The position numbers and the translations under genes were made by a program. Positions 52,746 through 60,834 of a stretch of DNA of 64,000 nt are shown here, in pieces. This DNA comes from JAKAQB01 sp027320105 (GTDB lineage Bacteria; Actinomycetota; Acidimicrobiia; Acidimicrobiales; Palsa-688). Position 1 is the stretch's first letter; every line of letters starts with the position of its first letter. The notes beneath the pieces are model-generated. The model saw nothing but the letters and a program-made list of their open reading frames with translations. It had not been told where the DNA came from and made no database searches. The DNA lies in assembly GCA_027320105.1 (NCBI GenBank), contig DAHVMA010000056.1, positions 1 to 64,000 on the forward strand, in the 5' to 3' direction.

Positions 52746-54131
52746 ATGGCGCCCCGTGTCCGCTTCGCACCGTCGCCGACCGGCTACTTCCACGTCGGAT
52801 CAGCTCGCACCGCACTGTTCAATTGGATGTTCGCCCGCCAGCAGGGAGGGACATTCATCCTCCGCATCGAGGACACCGACCGGTCGCGCAACCAGCCCGA
52901 GCAGATCGAGGGCATCCAGCGGGCCATGCGATGGCTCGGCCTCGACTGGGACGAAGGCCCCTTCCTCCAGTCCGATTTCGCCGCCCGCCACCGCGAGGTG
53001 GCCGAGCAGCTCCTGGAAGAGGGGCGGGCCTACGCCTGCGACTGCACCCCCGAGCAGATCGAGGCCCGCAAACCGCCCGGAAGTCCTCCCGGCTACGACG
53101 GCTATCACCGGGAGCGTGGGCTTTCGCCCGACCCGGGGCGGGCGATCCGCTTCCGGACACCGCTGGACGCTGAGAGCACCTTCGAGGATGTGGTCGTCGG
53201 CGGCGCGGTACGTGAGCAGTTCCGCACCATCGGCGACTTCGTCATCCGTAAGGGCAACGGCGACGCCCTGTTCATCCTCGCCAACGTCGTCGACGACGCA
53301 GACATGCGGATCACTCACGTCATCCGGGGCAACGACCATCTGAGCAATACCCACAAGTACGTGCTGCTGTGGGAGGCGTTGCGCTTCGGTCCACTCCCGG
53401 TGTTCGCCCACCTGCCCCTGATGATGAACGCGGCGGGCAAGAAGCTCTCGAAGCGGCGTGACAAGGTTGCCGTCGAGGACTATCGCGACGACGGCTACCT
53501 CCCGGAGGCGTTCCGCAACTACCTGGCGCTGGTCGGCTGGTCGCCAGGCGGCGACAGGGAGATCCTTCCCATCGAGGAGATGGTCGCCGAGTTCCGCCTC
53601 GAGGACGTCACCAAGTCCAGCGGGATGTTCGACGAGCGCAAGCTGCTGGACGTCAACAAGAAGTACATCCTGTCCCTGTGCCCCGACGACTTCCTAACCC
53701 GTGCGACAGCGTGGCTCTCCGATCGGGTACAGCCGCTCGCACCCCTCGTGCAGGAGCGTTCCCGCACCCTCGCGGAAGCCTGGGCAATGGTGGACTTCCT
53801 CTACCAGCCGAAGCCGTGCATCGAGCAGGACACCCTGCAGCGCTCGGTTCGCAAGGTGCCGGAGTTTGGGGCCATCCTCGCCGCGGCCGAGGAGCGTTAT
53901 GCCACGGTGGAGTGGCGCGCCGACGCCATCCGGCAGGCCACGGTCGAAGCAGGAGAAGCGGCCGGTGTGCCAAACCGCGCCAGGTCTCAGGAGCCGGTCC
54001 GTGTCGCGGTCACGGGACGGACGGTCGGTCCCCCCCTTTTCGAGTCGCTGGAGGTCCTCGGGCGTGACAGGACCCGGGCGCGCCTGGCGGCCGCACGCGC
54101 CCGGTTGGACGCCACCGGCGCCACCCGCTGA
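52746..54131 (+). CDS. gltX: Glutamate-tRNA ligase
   Basis: Class I aminoacyl-tRNA synthetase of 461 residues. The HIGH-type motif is PSPTGYFHVGSARTA and the KMSKS-type motif KKLSKRRD. RIEDTDRSR and WGxDHLSNTHKYVLL-type blocks (RGNDHLSNTHKYVLLWEA) are also present. TAGATT lies 11 bases before ATG 52746. tRNA-Gln and tRNA-Glu genes follow within 1.2 kb, which would suit a non-discriminating enzyme charging both, an inference from placement only. Confidence 0.94.
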   Translation: MAPRVRFAPSPTGYFHVGSARTALFNWMFARQQGGTFILRIEDTDRSRNQPEQIEGIQRAMRWLGLDWDEGPFLQSDFAARHREVAEQLLEEGRAYACDCTPEQIEARKPPGSPPGYDGYHRERGLSPDPGRAIRFRTPLDAESTFEDVVVGGAVREQFRTIGDFVIRKGNGDALFILANVVDDADMRITHVIRGNDHLSNTHKYVLLWEALRFGPLPVFAHLPLMMNAAGKKLSKRRDKVAVEDYRDDGYLPEAFRNYLALVGWSPGGDREILPIEEMVAEFRLEDVTKSSGMFDERKLLDVNKKYILSLCPDDFLTRATAWLSDRVQPLAPLVQERSRTLAEAWAMVDFLYQPKPCIEQDTLQRSVRKVPEFGAILAAAEERYATVEWRADAIRQATVEAGEAAGVPNRARSQEPVRVAVTGRTVGPPLFESLEVLGRDRTRARLAAARARLDATGATR

Positions 54132-54137
54132 CAGCCG

Positions 54138-54887
54138 GTGGGCCGCGCATGCCGACGTCGTGCCCGCATCGGAGGCCTCGTCGCCGTCGTCCTCGGCGGC
54201 GTGGTCGTCTACGTCGTGGTGACCCTGGCGCAGGTGCTGTGGGCCGCCCGCCTCGACCAGGCCCGACCAGTCCAGGCGATCGTGGTCCTCGGATCCGCTC
54301 AGTACAACGGCGTTCCATCGCCGGACCTCGAGGCGCGGCTGTCCCACGCCCTCGCCCTGTGGAGACGGGGTCTCGCAGGGCACGTCGTCTGCACCGGCGG
54401 GAAGGAGCCAGGTGACAACTACACCGAGGCCGAAGCCGAGGCGGACTGGCTCAGTGCCCGTGGCGTGCCCCGGAAGTCCCTCGTGCGGGTCATGCAGGGC
54501 CGGGACACGTGGCAGTCGCTCACTGCTGTGGCCGCCGCCCTACATGCCCTGCGGATCACCACGGTGCTCCTCGTGTCCGATCCGTTCCACGACGAGCGGA
54601 TCCGTCTGATGAGCGCCTCGCTGGGTCTCACGTCCTACGTGTCGCCGACCCGCACGTCGCCGATCCGCAGTTTGGCCCTCGTTCCCTACTTCGCCAAGGA
54701 GACCGTCGAGGTGGCCGTCGGCAGGATCATCGGGTTTCGCCGTCTCTCCGAGATCACGACTCGCGGCTCGATGACGGCACGCCCCGGTCACGGCCACCGC
54801 CCGGCGGCTGCGGGCCCGTCGGGCTCGGAGCTCCACGACGGCCCCGTTGAGCCGCTACGCTGGTCGGGCCCTTCGGGGGTGGTGTAA
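54138..54887 (+). CDS. DUF218 (YdcF/SanA-like) membrane-anchored protein
   Basis: A 249-residue protein with one N-terminal membrane helix (IGGLVAVVLGGVVVYVVVTL) and a DUF218 domain. The latter shows AIVVLGSAQYNGVPSPDLEARL, HVVCTGGKEPGDNYTEAEAEADWL and VLLVSDPFHDERIRLMSASLGL. The family is linked to envelope permeability, but its reaction is unsettled. GTG 54138 lies 6 bases after the gltX stop. The frame runs 15 bases into the tRNA-Gln gene and stops at a TAA inside its D-arm; the last 40 residues are low-complexity. Confidence 0.85.
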   Translation: MGRACRRRARIGGLVAVVLGGVVVYVVVTLAQVLWAARLDQARPVQAIVVLGSAQYNGVPSPDLEARLSHALALWRRGLAGHVVCTGGKEPGDNYTEAEAEADWLSARGVPRKSLVRVMQGRDTWQSLTAVAAALHALRITTVLLVSDPFHDERIRLMSASLGLTSYVSPTRTSPIRSLALVPYFAKETVEVAVGRIIGFRRLSEITTRGSMTARPGHGHRPAAAGPSGSELHDGPVEPLRWSGPSGVV

Positions 54888-54944
54888 TCGGCAACACGAC
54901 AGGTTCTGGCCCTGTTATTGAGGGTTCGAGTCCTTCCCCCCGAG
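54873..54944 (+). tRNA. tRNA-Gln (anticodon CTG)
   Basis: Cloverleaf of 72 bases. The acceptor arms TCGGGGG and CCCCCGA pair fully with discriminator G. The anticodon stem ACAGG/CCTGT encloses TTCTGGC with CTG at 54906-54908, and the T-loop is TTCGAGT. CCA is not encoded. The 5' end overlaps the DUF218 reading frame. Confidence 0.93.
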
Positions 54945-54967
54945 CGTTGCATTGGCTTGTGGTTGAC

Positions 54968-54999
54968 AACGGGCCCGGACCGGTCGGTCCGGGCCCGTT
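54968..54999 (+). terminator. Strong hairpin after tRNA-Gln
   Basis: A perfect 14-bp stem AACGGGCCCGGACC with loop GGTC, beginning 23 bases after the tRNA end. There is no T-run, but its stability and place suggest termination or 3'-end processing of the tRNA transcript. Confidence 0.7.
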
Positions 55000-55225
55000 C
55001 GGGCCTTGGTCCGCCAGCGGCGAGATGGTCACGGCGGCAGGCCAGTCCTGACGCACCGCGGCGGGCTGGGGCGAGGCAGGAAGCCACTGACTTGGCCGAT
55101 CCGGACGCCGCCCACCTCCGAGCGAGAGGGTTTGGACTGGACCATCTGTGGAGGAGCCGGCGTCACCGGCAGCGACCCCAGCGGACGCCTGGTTCCAGTC
55201 CACTAGACTCTCGTGGTCGCTTCAC

Positions 55226-55298
55226 GGCCCCATCGTCTAGCGGCCTAGGACATCACCCTCTCAAGGTGGGAACACGGGTTCGAATCCCGTTGGGGCTG
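55226..55298 (+). tRNA. tRNA-Glu (anticodon CTC)
   Basis: Cloverleaf of 73 bases. The acceptor GGCCCCA pairs with TGGGGCT (one G-U), discriminator G. The anticodon loop CTCTCAA reads CTC, and the T-stem/loop is ACGGG-TTCGAAT-CCCGT. TAGACT at 55204-55209 could be its -10 box. Its 3' end abuts a decayed tyrosine recombinase gene, marking it as a former integration site. Confidence 0.94.
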
Positions 55299-55314
55299 CT
55301 CGCAAAGTTCCTGG

Positions 55315-55563
55315 TCAACGGCGTGTAGGGCTGCCTCGGGGACCCGTTGCGTCGCTGGCGTGACCCATACGGGCCATCAGTTCGCGTGTGCTGGCGCCGG
55401 GAACTGAAGGTGTTACCGGTGTGGCGCAGGTCGTGGAGGTGCAGGTGAGTGAGCCCTGTTGCCCGCCGGGCGTCGGTCCAGGCCCGGTTGAGGGCGACCG
55501 GGTAGAGGGCTTCCCCGGCGCGGGTCGTGAACACCGGGGCGCCGGGAGAGGCGCCCTGTCCTT
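55315..55563 (-). pseudogene. Tyrosine recombinase (phage-type integrase) C-terminal remnant
   Basis: Only the catalytic C-terminus survives. NRAWTDARRATGL and HLHDLRHTGNT carry the conserved His/Arg of the active site. After GNT a frameshift is needed to continue with PGASTRELMARMGHAS, and that frame stops at 55315. No N-terminal or core-binding domain is present; upstream the frame passes into a methyltransferase-like segment. The remnant begins 17 bases beyond the tRNA-Glu 3' end and points towards it, the usual layout for an element integrated at a tRNA. Confidence 0.8.
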
Positions 55564-55695
55564 CCCAGGTGGTGAGCACGAGCCGACCGGCCGGTCTCAG
55601 CAGCCGGGCCGCCTCACCGAGCAGGCTTGCCGGGTCGTCGAGGAGCTGGAGGACGTCGATCGACACGACTGCGTCGGCGCACCCGTCGACCAGCG
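55560..55695 (-). pseudogene. SAM-dependent methyltransferase fragment
   Basis: About 45 codons resembling the post-II and post-III motifs of class I methyltransferases: ADAVVSIDVLQLLDDPASLL, then EAARLLRPAGRLVLTTWEG. There is no SAM-binding glycine motif and no end of the domain. The fragment is fused in frame to the integrase remnant on one side and breaks the toxin gene on the other. Confidence 0.65.
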
Positions 55696-55932
55696 GGGAC
55701 CGACACGGAGGACGAGCACGACGAGGGTCTCGTCGCGAACCTCGTACACGACTCGGTAACCGCCGACGCGGATACGGCGCCACCCGGGTGAACCGGTCAG
55801 GGTCACTGATCCGGCGGGCCGCGGGTCTTTGGCCAGCTGGTCGATCGTGGCCAGGATGCGCCGACGTGCCGAGATGTCGATGCCTCGCAGCTCCTTTCGG
55901 GCTGAGGGCTTCCACTCGATCGCGTGACTCAC
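55597..55932 (-). CDS. RelE/ParE-family toxin with rearranged C-terminus
   Basis: The first 80 residues are a RelE-type mRNA interferase: AIEWKPSARKELRGID, TIDQLAKDPRPAG, GWRRIRVGGYRVVYEV, LVVLVLRVG. Normal members end a few residues later with a tail such as HRRDVYR. Here the frame instead reads PRW and runs 31 codons through the methyltransferase fragment in another frame. Loss of the basic C-terminal tail may weaken or abolish activity. GTG 55932 overlaps the antitoxin stop by 4 bases. Confidence 0.78.
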   Translation of the reverse strand: MSHAIEWKPSARKELRGIDISARRRILATIDQLAKDPRPAGSVTLTGSPGWRRIRVGGYRVVYEVRDETLVVLVLRVGPRWSTGAPTQSCRSTSSSSSTTRQACSVRRPGC

Positions 55933-56201
55933 GCGCTTCGGTGCTGTGCCTCATCGGCGAGGAGGTCGCCCCATACTTCAGCGTGGGGCACGTTCGGATC
56001 CGTCTCGGCTGCCGCCCGGCGCGCTGCTTCCAGGTCCGCCGCATCCTCGGCCGCCTCCAGGTCGCGGAGCACGTCCATCGGCACGATCGCCGCCACAGCT
56101 CGCCCGTTGCGAGTCAGGATGATCCGCTCCTCGTTGTACGCTACGCGGTTCACCAGCTGGCCGAGCTGGTCGCGGGCCTCGGTTACGCCGATCTTGGACA
56201 T
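55929..56201 (-). CDS. Phd/YefM-family antitoxin
   Basis: Antitoxin of 90 residues. The N-terminal DNA-binding fold is recognisable in SKIGVTEARDQLGQLVNRVAYNEERIILTRNGRAVAAIVPMDVL, and a long acidic Ala/Glu helix (EAAEDAADLEAARRAAAE) follows to bind the toxin. ATG 56201 has TAGCCT 7 bases upstream, with a 12-bp palindrome just beyond it as a probable autoregulatory site. It is translationally coupled to the toxin gene. Confidence 0.88.
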   Translation of the reverse strand: MSKIGVTEARDQLGQLVNRVAYNEERIILTRNGRAVAAIVPMDVLRDLEAAEDAADLEAARRAAAETDPNVPHAEVWGDLLADEAQHRSA

Positions 56202-56208
56202 GGGCCTT

Positions 56209-56230
56209 AGGCTACCCGACCTGTACAGGT
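56209..56230 (-). promoter_or_regulatory. Toxin-antitoxin promoter and operator
   Basis: The -10 box TAGCCT (56209-56214) lies 7 bases before the antitoxin ATG. The perfect palindrome ACCTGTACAGGT (56219-56230) sits between the -10 and -35 positions, where the antitoxin-toxin complex would block polymerase. Confidence 0.6.
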
Positions 56231-56331
56231 TGTGTAGTCCTGATTACCAGTAAGGATCGCCAAGTGACACGTCCGGCACGAGTTGGGGCCCTTCGTAAAG
56301 AGCTCGGCAGACGGTCGGCCATGATGATCGG

Positions 56332-56634
56332 ATGAGCGACAACGGGGGGATGGCTGGGGACGACCGGGTTCCCTCAGGTCCCCCGGCTCCGCCTTGCCTG
56401 GCTCTGGTCAGCGACGTCGACGAGGTGATTCGCTTGGCTTCGCTGATGTACCAGGCGATGGGCGTGGACGCGTCGGGCAAGGATGGGCGGAGAGGCGCGG
56501 CCGGTCATCCGCGCCGTCGGCTCGGTGACGACGTCATGGCCTTCGTCGTCGGACGACCCGACCTGTTCTGGTTGCCTGGCCGCCACCGCGCGGGGTCGAT
56601 CGCAGCGAGGCTAGACACCCTCCAGCCAGGCTGA
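56332..56634 (+). pseudogene. GNAT acetyltransferase, truncated
   Basis: A 100-codon frame whose middle resembles the N-terminus of a GNAT domain: VSDVDEVIRLASLMYQAMGVD, then HPRRRLGDDVMAFVVGRPD and HRAGSIAARL. It ends before the acetyl-CoA binding motif (Q/RxxGxG/A), so it cannot be a working acetyltransferase. It starts at ATG 56332 in a region of gene remains. Confidence 0.6.
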
Positions 56635-56783
56635 TGACCTTGACCAGGTCGCCGAGGACCTCACCCGCGACTGGGCCACACGACGCACCCTCAAACCGAA
56701 CAGCTCGTTGAGCTCGGCCAGGTCCCGGGCGCCACCCCGGGCGTCGAGCTCCACCAAGAACTGCGTGCGCACCTTGGGCCATT

Positions 56784-57191
56784 GACACCGGCCTGCGCAT
56801 ACCACAGCAGGCCAGCAGCGACCTGCAGCTCATCACCGACCAGGCACGCGCTGCGATCATCGCCGTTCGCCACGCCAGAGACCGGCTCCTTGTCGACGCC
56901 GCCCGCCTCGGACAGCCGCCGGTTGCGCCGGCGGACACCAAGAATGTTCGGACGGCGCTCACCCACGCCCAGCAACGCGGGCGGTGGGAGGAGGCCGCCC
57001 TGGCCGAGGCGTACCGCCGCCACGGGGGTACGCGCTGGAGCGGTTGCTCGGCGACGAGCAGGCGGAGGAGATCACCCAGGACGTGCTCGTCCGGTTGTGA
57101 GAACGGCCCCAACGATTCGATCCCGGCAGCGGCAGCCTGCGCCGAGCGGTGCGGGAACTGTCGTGGTCGACGTTGGCGGCGGGCAGGTGAC
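56784..57191 (+). pseudogene. ECF sigma factor remnant
   Basis: Sigma-70 region 2 can be followed across two frames: WEEAALAEAYRRHGG, a frameshift near 57029, then YALERLLGDEQAEEITQDVLVRL, an in-frame TGA where Trp is expected, and ERPQRFDPGSGSLRRAVREL. The frame ends at 57189-57191 before region 4. The preceding segment (ITDQARAAIIAVRHARDRLLVDAA) looks coding but is unassigned. One indel and one nonsense change show it is dead. Confidence 0.7.
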
Positions 57192-57520
57192 CTCGGTGAA
57201 CTGCCCCTTACATGAGCCGAACGGATCTCCCCTTGCACGCCCGCCGGCTCAGCCGGCCGTCGCCTCGTTGTCGCGCCCGAGTCGCGACCCGCCCTCGAGC
57301 CTCGCCGCGATGTCGAGCGCGACCTGCACCGCCTGCTGTCCCAGCTCGTCGCTTTCGGCGTCGGCAACCGGTGGCGGACCTCGCAGTTCGATGTGTCGAT
57401 CCCCACCCGCCGCCCCCTCGGATGTCGACGCTGAACGCCTTGTCCCCCACGAGTCTTCGCTGTTCCGGCCTGGGCCGGCTACGATTGCCGGGCGCTCGCC
57501 ACCGGCCCAAGGAGACTTCG
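57192..57520. other. Gap with possible further gene remains
   Basis: A short natural-looking frame (RDVERDLHRLLSQLVAFGVG) occurs near 57310-57370 without start or family. TACGAT at 57480-57485 may be the -10 box of the secreted-protein gene. Otherwise nothing was recognised. Confidence 0.4.
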
Positions 57521-58126
57521 TTGATCCGGACTCGCTCCGCCCGCTTCGGGCTCGCTTTTGTGGCTGTTGCCGGCCTGTTGGGCGTAGGCGGTACGGCGGC
57601 AGCGCAGGTGCCTACCAGCGCTCCGGCCAGGACGGTGGTCCGCACCTACGACCCGTGGACCCACGCCGGCAAGCTGGCGCCGGGCGTCCGGGTCGCCCGT
57701 ACCATCAGGGGGTACTGCTGGACCACCTCGATCGCCGAGGGCACGGCGAACGCCTACCGGTGCATGTCGGGTAACTACATCTACGACCCCTGCTTCGCTC
57801 CGCACGCGGGGGCGGCCGGCGTGTCGGAGGTGGCCTGTGCCCCGGCGCCATGGTCGAAAGTTGTGATGATGCGACTGACGCGGCGGCTGCCGGCGAACAG
57901 CGGCTACCGGCCGACCCTCTGGGCGCTGGTGCTTGCCGGCGGGGACCGCTGCGTGGTGGGCACCGGCACCAACGGGGAGGTGGACGGGGTGGTGATGTTC
58001 TTCTACTGCAACCACGGGCTGGCCGGCGGCCCCAGCATGGCGCACGAGCCTTGGACCGTTCGGTTCGCCACCTCGTACCGGGCGACGCATCTTGAGACGA
58101 AGGCTGTGGTGATCGGCTGGTACTGA
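57521..58126 (+). CDS. Secreted six-cysteine protein of unknown function
   Basis: A 201-residue protein with a signal peptide: basic start MIRTRSAR, hydrophobic core FGLAFVAVAGLLGVG, and probable cleavage after TAAA (residue 28). The mature part has six cysteines (in GYCWTT, YRCMSG, DPCFAP, VACAPA, DRCVVG and FYCNHG), consistent with three disulfides outside the cell. No family is recognised. TTG 57521 is preceded by AAGGAG at 7 bases, and an upstream TACGAT could be its promoter. It is the first intact gene after the decayed region. Confidence 0.75.
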   Translation: MIRTRSARFGLAFVAVAGLLGVGGTAAAQVPTSAPARTVVRTYDPWTHAGKLAPGVRVARTIRGYCWTTSIAEGTANAYRCMSGNYIYDPCFAPHAGAAGVSEVACAPAPWSKVVMMRLTRRLPANSGYRPTLWALVLAGGDRCVVGTGTNGEVDGVVMFFYCNHGLAGGPSMAHEPWTVRFATSYRATHLETKAVVIGWY

Positions 58127-58337
58127 GAGGGCCGACCGAGCACTTCCGCCGGTTGACAGAACTGCCCGAATCGAATCGCTCGCCACAGATCGCGCACTTT
58201 ACGCTCCAGTTCGGCGATCCTTCTCACCGCCAACCGCGTTGCCGACCAGGCCGAAAGACCTCCCCGTCCCCGCTCCCCGCCGTGATCCCGTCAGCACAGC
58301 GGTGCGACCCTCACGTAGGCCTTGGGCGCCCGCCCGG

Positions 58338-58916
58338 TCAACCTTCCACCCGGGGTATCCGGCCCATCATGTAGAGCTCGTCGTTGGGCATGGTCCGGGT
58401 CAGGTGGACCAGGCGGTTGGACATGGCGAAGAAGGCGCTGATGGAGCCGACGTCCCAGATGTCATCGTCGGTCAGCCCGTGGGCGCGCAGGGCGCCGAGG
58501 ACTCCCTCGTCGACCGTCCAGGGCTGCACGGCGAGGCGAACGGCGACGTCCAGGATGGCCCGCTGGCGGTCGTCGAGCTCCGCCTTCCGCCAGTCGGTGG
58601 CGACCTGATCGGCGATGCGGGGGTTGCGGGCCCGGATGCGGGCTATGGCACCGTGGGCGACGACGCAGTACAGGCAGTGGTTCTCAGCGCTGGTCGCCAC
58701 GACGATCAGCTCGCGATCCGCCTTGCTCAGCGCCGGCGTCTCCTTGTCCATGAGGGCGTCGTGGTAGGCGAAGAACGCCCGCCACTCGGCCGGGCGGCGG
58801 GCCAGCGTGAGGAAGATGTTGGGCACGAAGCCGGACTTGTCGGCCACCGCCTGGATCCTGGAGCGCAGGTCCTCAGGCAACTCGTCGAGCGCGGGAACCC
58901 CGAACATGCGACTCAC
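58338..58916 (-). CDS. AhpD-like peroxidase-related protein (carboxymuconolactone decarboxylase fold)
   Basis: A 192-residue member of the uncharacterised peroxidase-related group of the CMD/AhpD superfamily. The redox pair is C-x-x-C in ENHCLYCVVAHG with the nearby His, within an all-alpha core. The N-terminal DKSGFVPNIFLTLARRP and C-terminal MSNRLVHLTRTMPNDELY blocks match the subgroup. It may reduce peroxides as a partner of antioxidant enzymes; a katG gene lies nearby but not in the same operon. Confidence 0.87.
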   Translation of the reverse strand: MSRMFGVPALDELPEDLRSRIQAVADKSGFVPNIFLTLARRPAEWRAFFAYHDALMDKETPALSKADRELIVVATSAENHCLYCVVAHGAIARIRARNPRIADQVATDWRKAELDDRQRAILDVAVRLAVQPWTVDEGVLGALRAHGLTDDDIWDVGSISAFFAMSNRLVHLTRTMPNDELYMMGRIPRVEG

Positions 58917-59067
58917 CCCCTTCCCTGATGCCCGCCGGCGTGACCATCCTCGAGACGGGCGACAACTGGGCGAGATGCGGCCCCGTCAGCATGCCACCCA
59001 CGCTAACCACCTGGCCGGCCCCAAACTCGCTTCCTGGTGACATTCCCCGCTGGGTACGGTCTCCGGA

Positions 59068-60834
59068 GTGACCATCGTTGCCGCTGGTCGACGGGCGGGC
59101 TCGTTTCGTTCCCTGTGGCGGCTGCGCGGCTTCGTGAGGCCCTACCGGGCGCAGATGGGCTTCATGCTCGTCTGCGCGATGCTGGCGGTGGCCGCGAGCA
59201 CGCTCATCCCCCTCGTCCTCGAAGCGGTGGTGAACGGCCCGATCCAGCACCGCGACCGGGCTGCGCTGGTGCCGATGTTCTTCCTGGCGCTCGGGCTCGG
59301 CGTTGCCGAGGCGGCCCTGATCGTGGGACGCCGCAGGGTGCAGTCGGTGGCGATCCAGAAGATCGAGCGGGAGATGCGCGACGACCTGTACGCCCGACTT
59401 CAGGTCCTACCCGTCTCCTTCCACGACCGCTGGCAGACCGGGCAGCTGCTGTCGAGGGCGACGAGCGACCTGGGGACGATCCGGCGGTTCTTCGGCTTCG
59501 GCGCCATCTTCTTCATCGTCGACGGGCTGCAGTACGCCGTCGTCATGGCTCTCCTGCTGGCCACCTACCTGCCCCTCGGTGTCGTCGCCCTGCTCACGAC
59601 ACTCCCGGTCATCTGGCTGGCGAAGCGCTTCGGCGCTGGCTACTCGAGCATCTCCCGTCGGGTGCAGGACCAGCAGGGCGACCTGGCGACGGTCACCGAA
59701 GAGGCGGCGTCGGGGATGCGCGTCGTGAAGGCTTTCGGCCGGGCGCCTCTCATGGAGGAGCGCTTCGGCAGCTCGGCGCGCCTCGTGCGCAGCTCGCAGC
59801 TCGACCTGGTCCGCCTGCGGGCGCGCTTCTGGGGCTGGCTCACGCTGGTCCCGAACCTCACGATGGCCGCCTCCGTGCTGATCGGTGGCATCGCCGTGGC
59901 GCGGGGCTCCTTGAGCGTCGGCGCCCTGGTGGCCTTCACGACGCTGCTCGTCTTGTTGCAGTTCCCGATCATCGACCTCGGCTGGATCCTGTCGATGGCG
60001 CAGCAGGCGGCGACCGCCGCCGACCGCGTCTGCGAGATCTTCGACGCTCCCATGTCCGTGACGGACCGACCGGGCGCCGTTGCCCTGACCCATGTCCGGG
60101 GCCGGCTCGGCTTCGAGCACGTCGCCTTCGCCTTCCCCGGCACGGCTCGGCCGGTGCTGAGCGACATCGACCTGACCCTGGAGCCGGGGGAGACCGTCGC
60201 CATCGTCGGGCTGACCGGTTCGGGGAAGAGCGCGCTGGCGGCGTTGCCGACGCGGCTGTACGACGTCACCTCCGGCCGCGTGACCCTCGACGGCTCGGAC
60301 GTGCGTGACCTGACGCTGGACTCCCTGCGGCGCCACATCGCGGTGGTGTTCGAGGAGCCGATCCTGTTCTCGATGAGCGTGCGGGAGAACGTCCTGCTCG
60401 GCCGCCCCGATGCCACCGACGACGACATCGACGAAGCCGTCGAGGTCGCCCAGGCCGGGTTCGTGTTCGACCTGCCGTGGGGGCTGGACACCCGGATCGG
60501 GGAACAGGGGATGGCCCTGTCGGGCGGGCAGCGCCAGCGCCTCGCCCTGGCGCGGGCGGTGATCACCCGTCCCGCCGTGCTAGTCCTCGACGACCCGCTG
60601 TCCGCCCTCGACGTCAACACCGAGGCGCTCGTCGAGCAGGCACTGGCAAGGGTGCTCGCCCGCACGACCGGGCTGCTCGTGGTGCACCGGCCCTCGACGG
60701 TCGCCCTCGCCGATCGGGTCGCGCTCTTGCGCGACGGCGTCCTTGTCGCCGTCGGTACGCACCACGAGCTGATGGATCTCCCCGAGTACGCCGCTGTGCT
60801 GTCGGTCGGCTTCGACCCGAGTGGATCGCGATGA
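59068..60834 (+). CDS. ABC exporter half-transporter, degenerate-site subunit
   Basis: A 588-residue type IV exporter subunit with an N-terminal six-helix domain (MLVCAMLAVAASTLIPLVL and others) and an ATPase domain. Walker A is GLTGSGKSAL and the signature LSGGQRQRLALA. Walker B is VLVLDDPLSALD, in which the catalytic Glu is replaced by Asp; the switch His is in VVHRPST. With the overlapping second gene it should form a heterodimer in which one ATP site binds but hardly hydrolyses. It starts at GTG 59068. Confidence 0.92.
   Translation: MTIVAAGRRAGSFRSLWRLRGFVRPYRAQMGFMLVCAMLAVAASTLIPLVLEAVVNGPIQHRDRAALVPMFFLALGLGVAEAALIVGRRRVQSVAIQKIEREMRDDLYARLQVLPVSFHDRWQTGQLLSRATSDLGTIRRFFGFGAIFFIVDGLQYAVVMALLLATYLPLGVVALLTTLPVIWLAKRFGAGYSSISRRVQDQQGDLATVTEEAASGMRVVKAFGRAPLMEERFGSSARLVRSSQLDLVRLRARFWGWLTLVPNLTMAASVLIGGIAVARGSLSVGALVAFTTLLVLLQFPIIDLGWILSMAQQAATAADRVCEIFDAPMSVTDRPGAVALTHVRGRLGFEHVAFAFPGTARPVLSDIDLTLEPGETVAIVGLTGSGKSALAALPTRLYDVTSGRVTLDGSDVRDLTLDSLRRHIAVVFEEPILFSMSVRENVLLGRPDATDDDIDEAVEVAQAGFVFDLPWGLDTRIGEQGMALSGGQRQRLALARAVITRPAVLVLDDPLSALDVNTEALVEQALARVLARTTGLLVVHRPSTVALADRVALLRDGVLVAVGTHHELMDLPEYAAVLSVGFDPSGSR

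Noticed and set aside
55253..56044. Single 264-codon gene on the minus strand
   Set aside because: It is a chance fusion of antisense tRNA-Glu, an integrase remnant, a methyltransferase piece and out-of-frame toxin DNA, not one protein.
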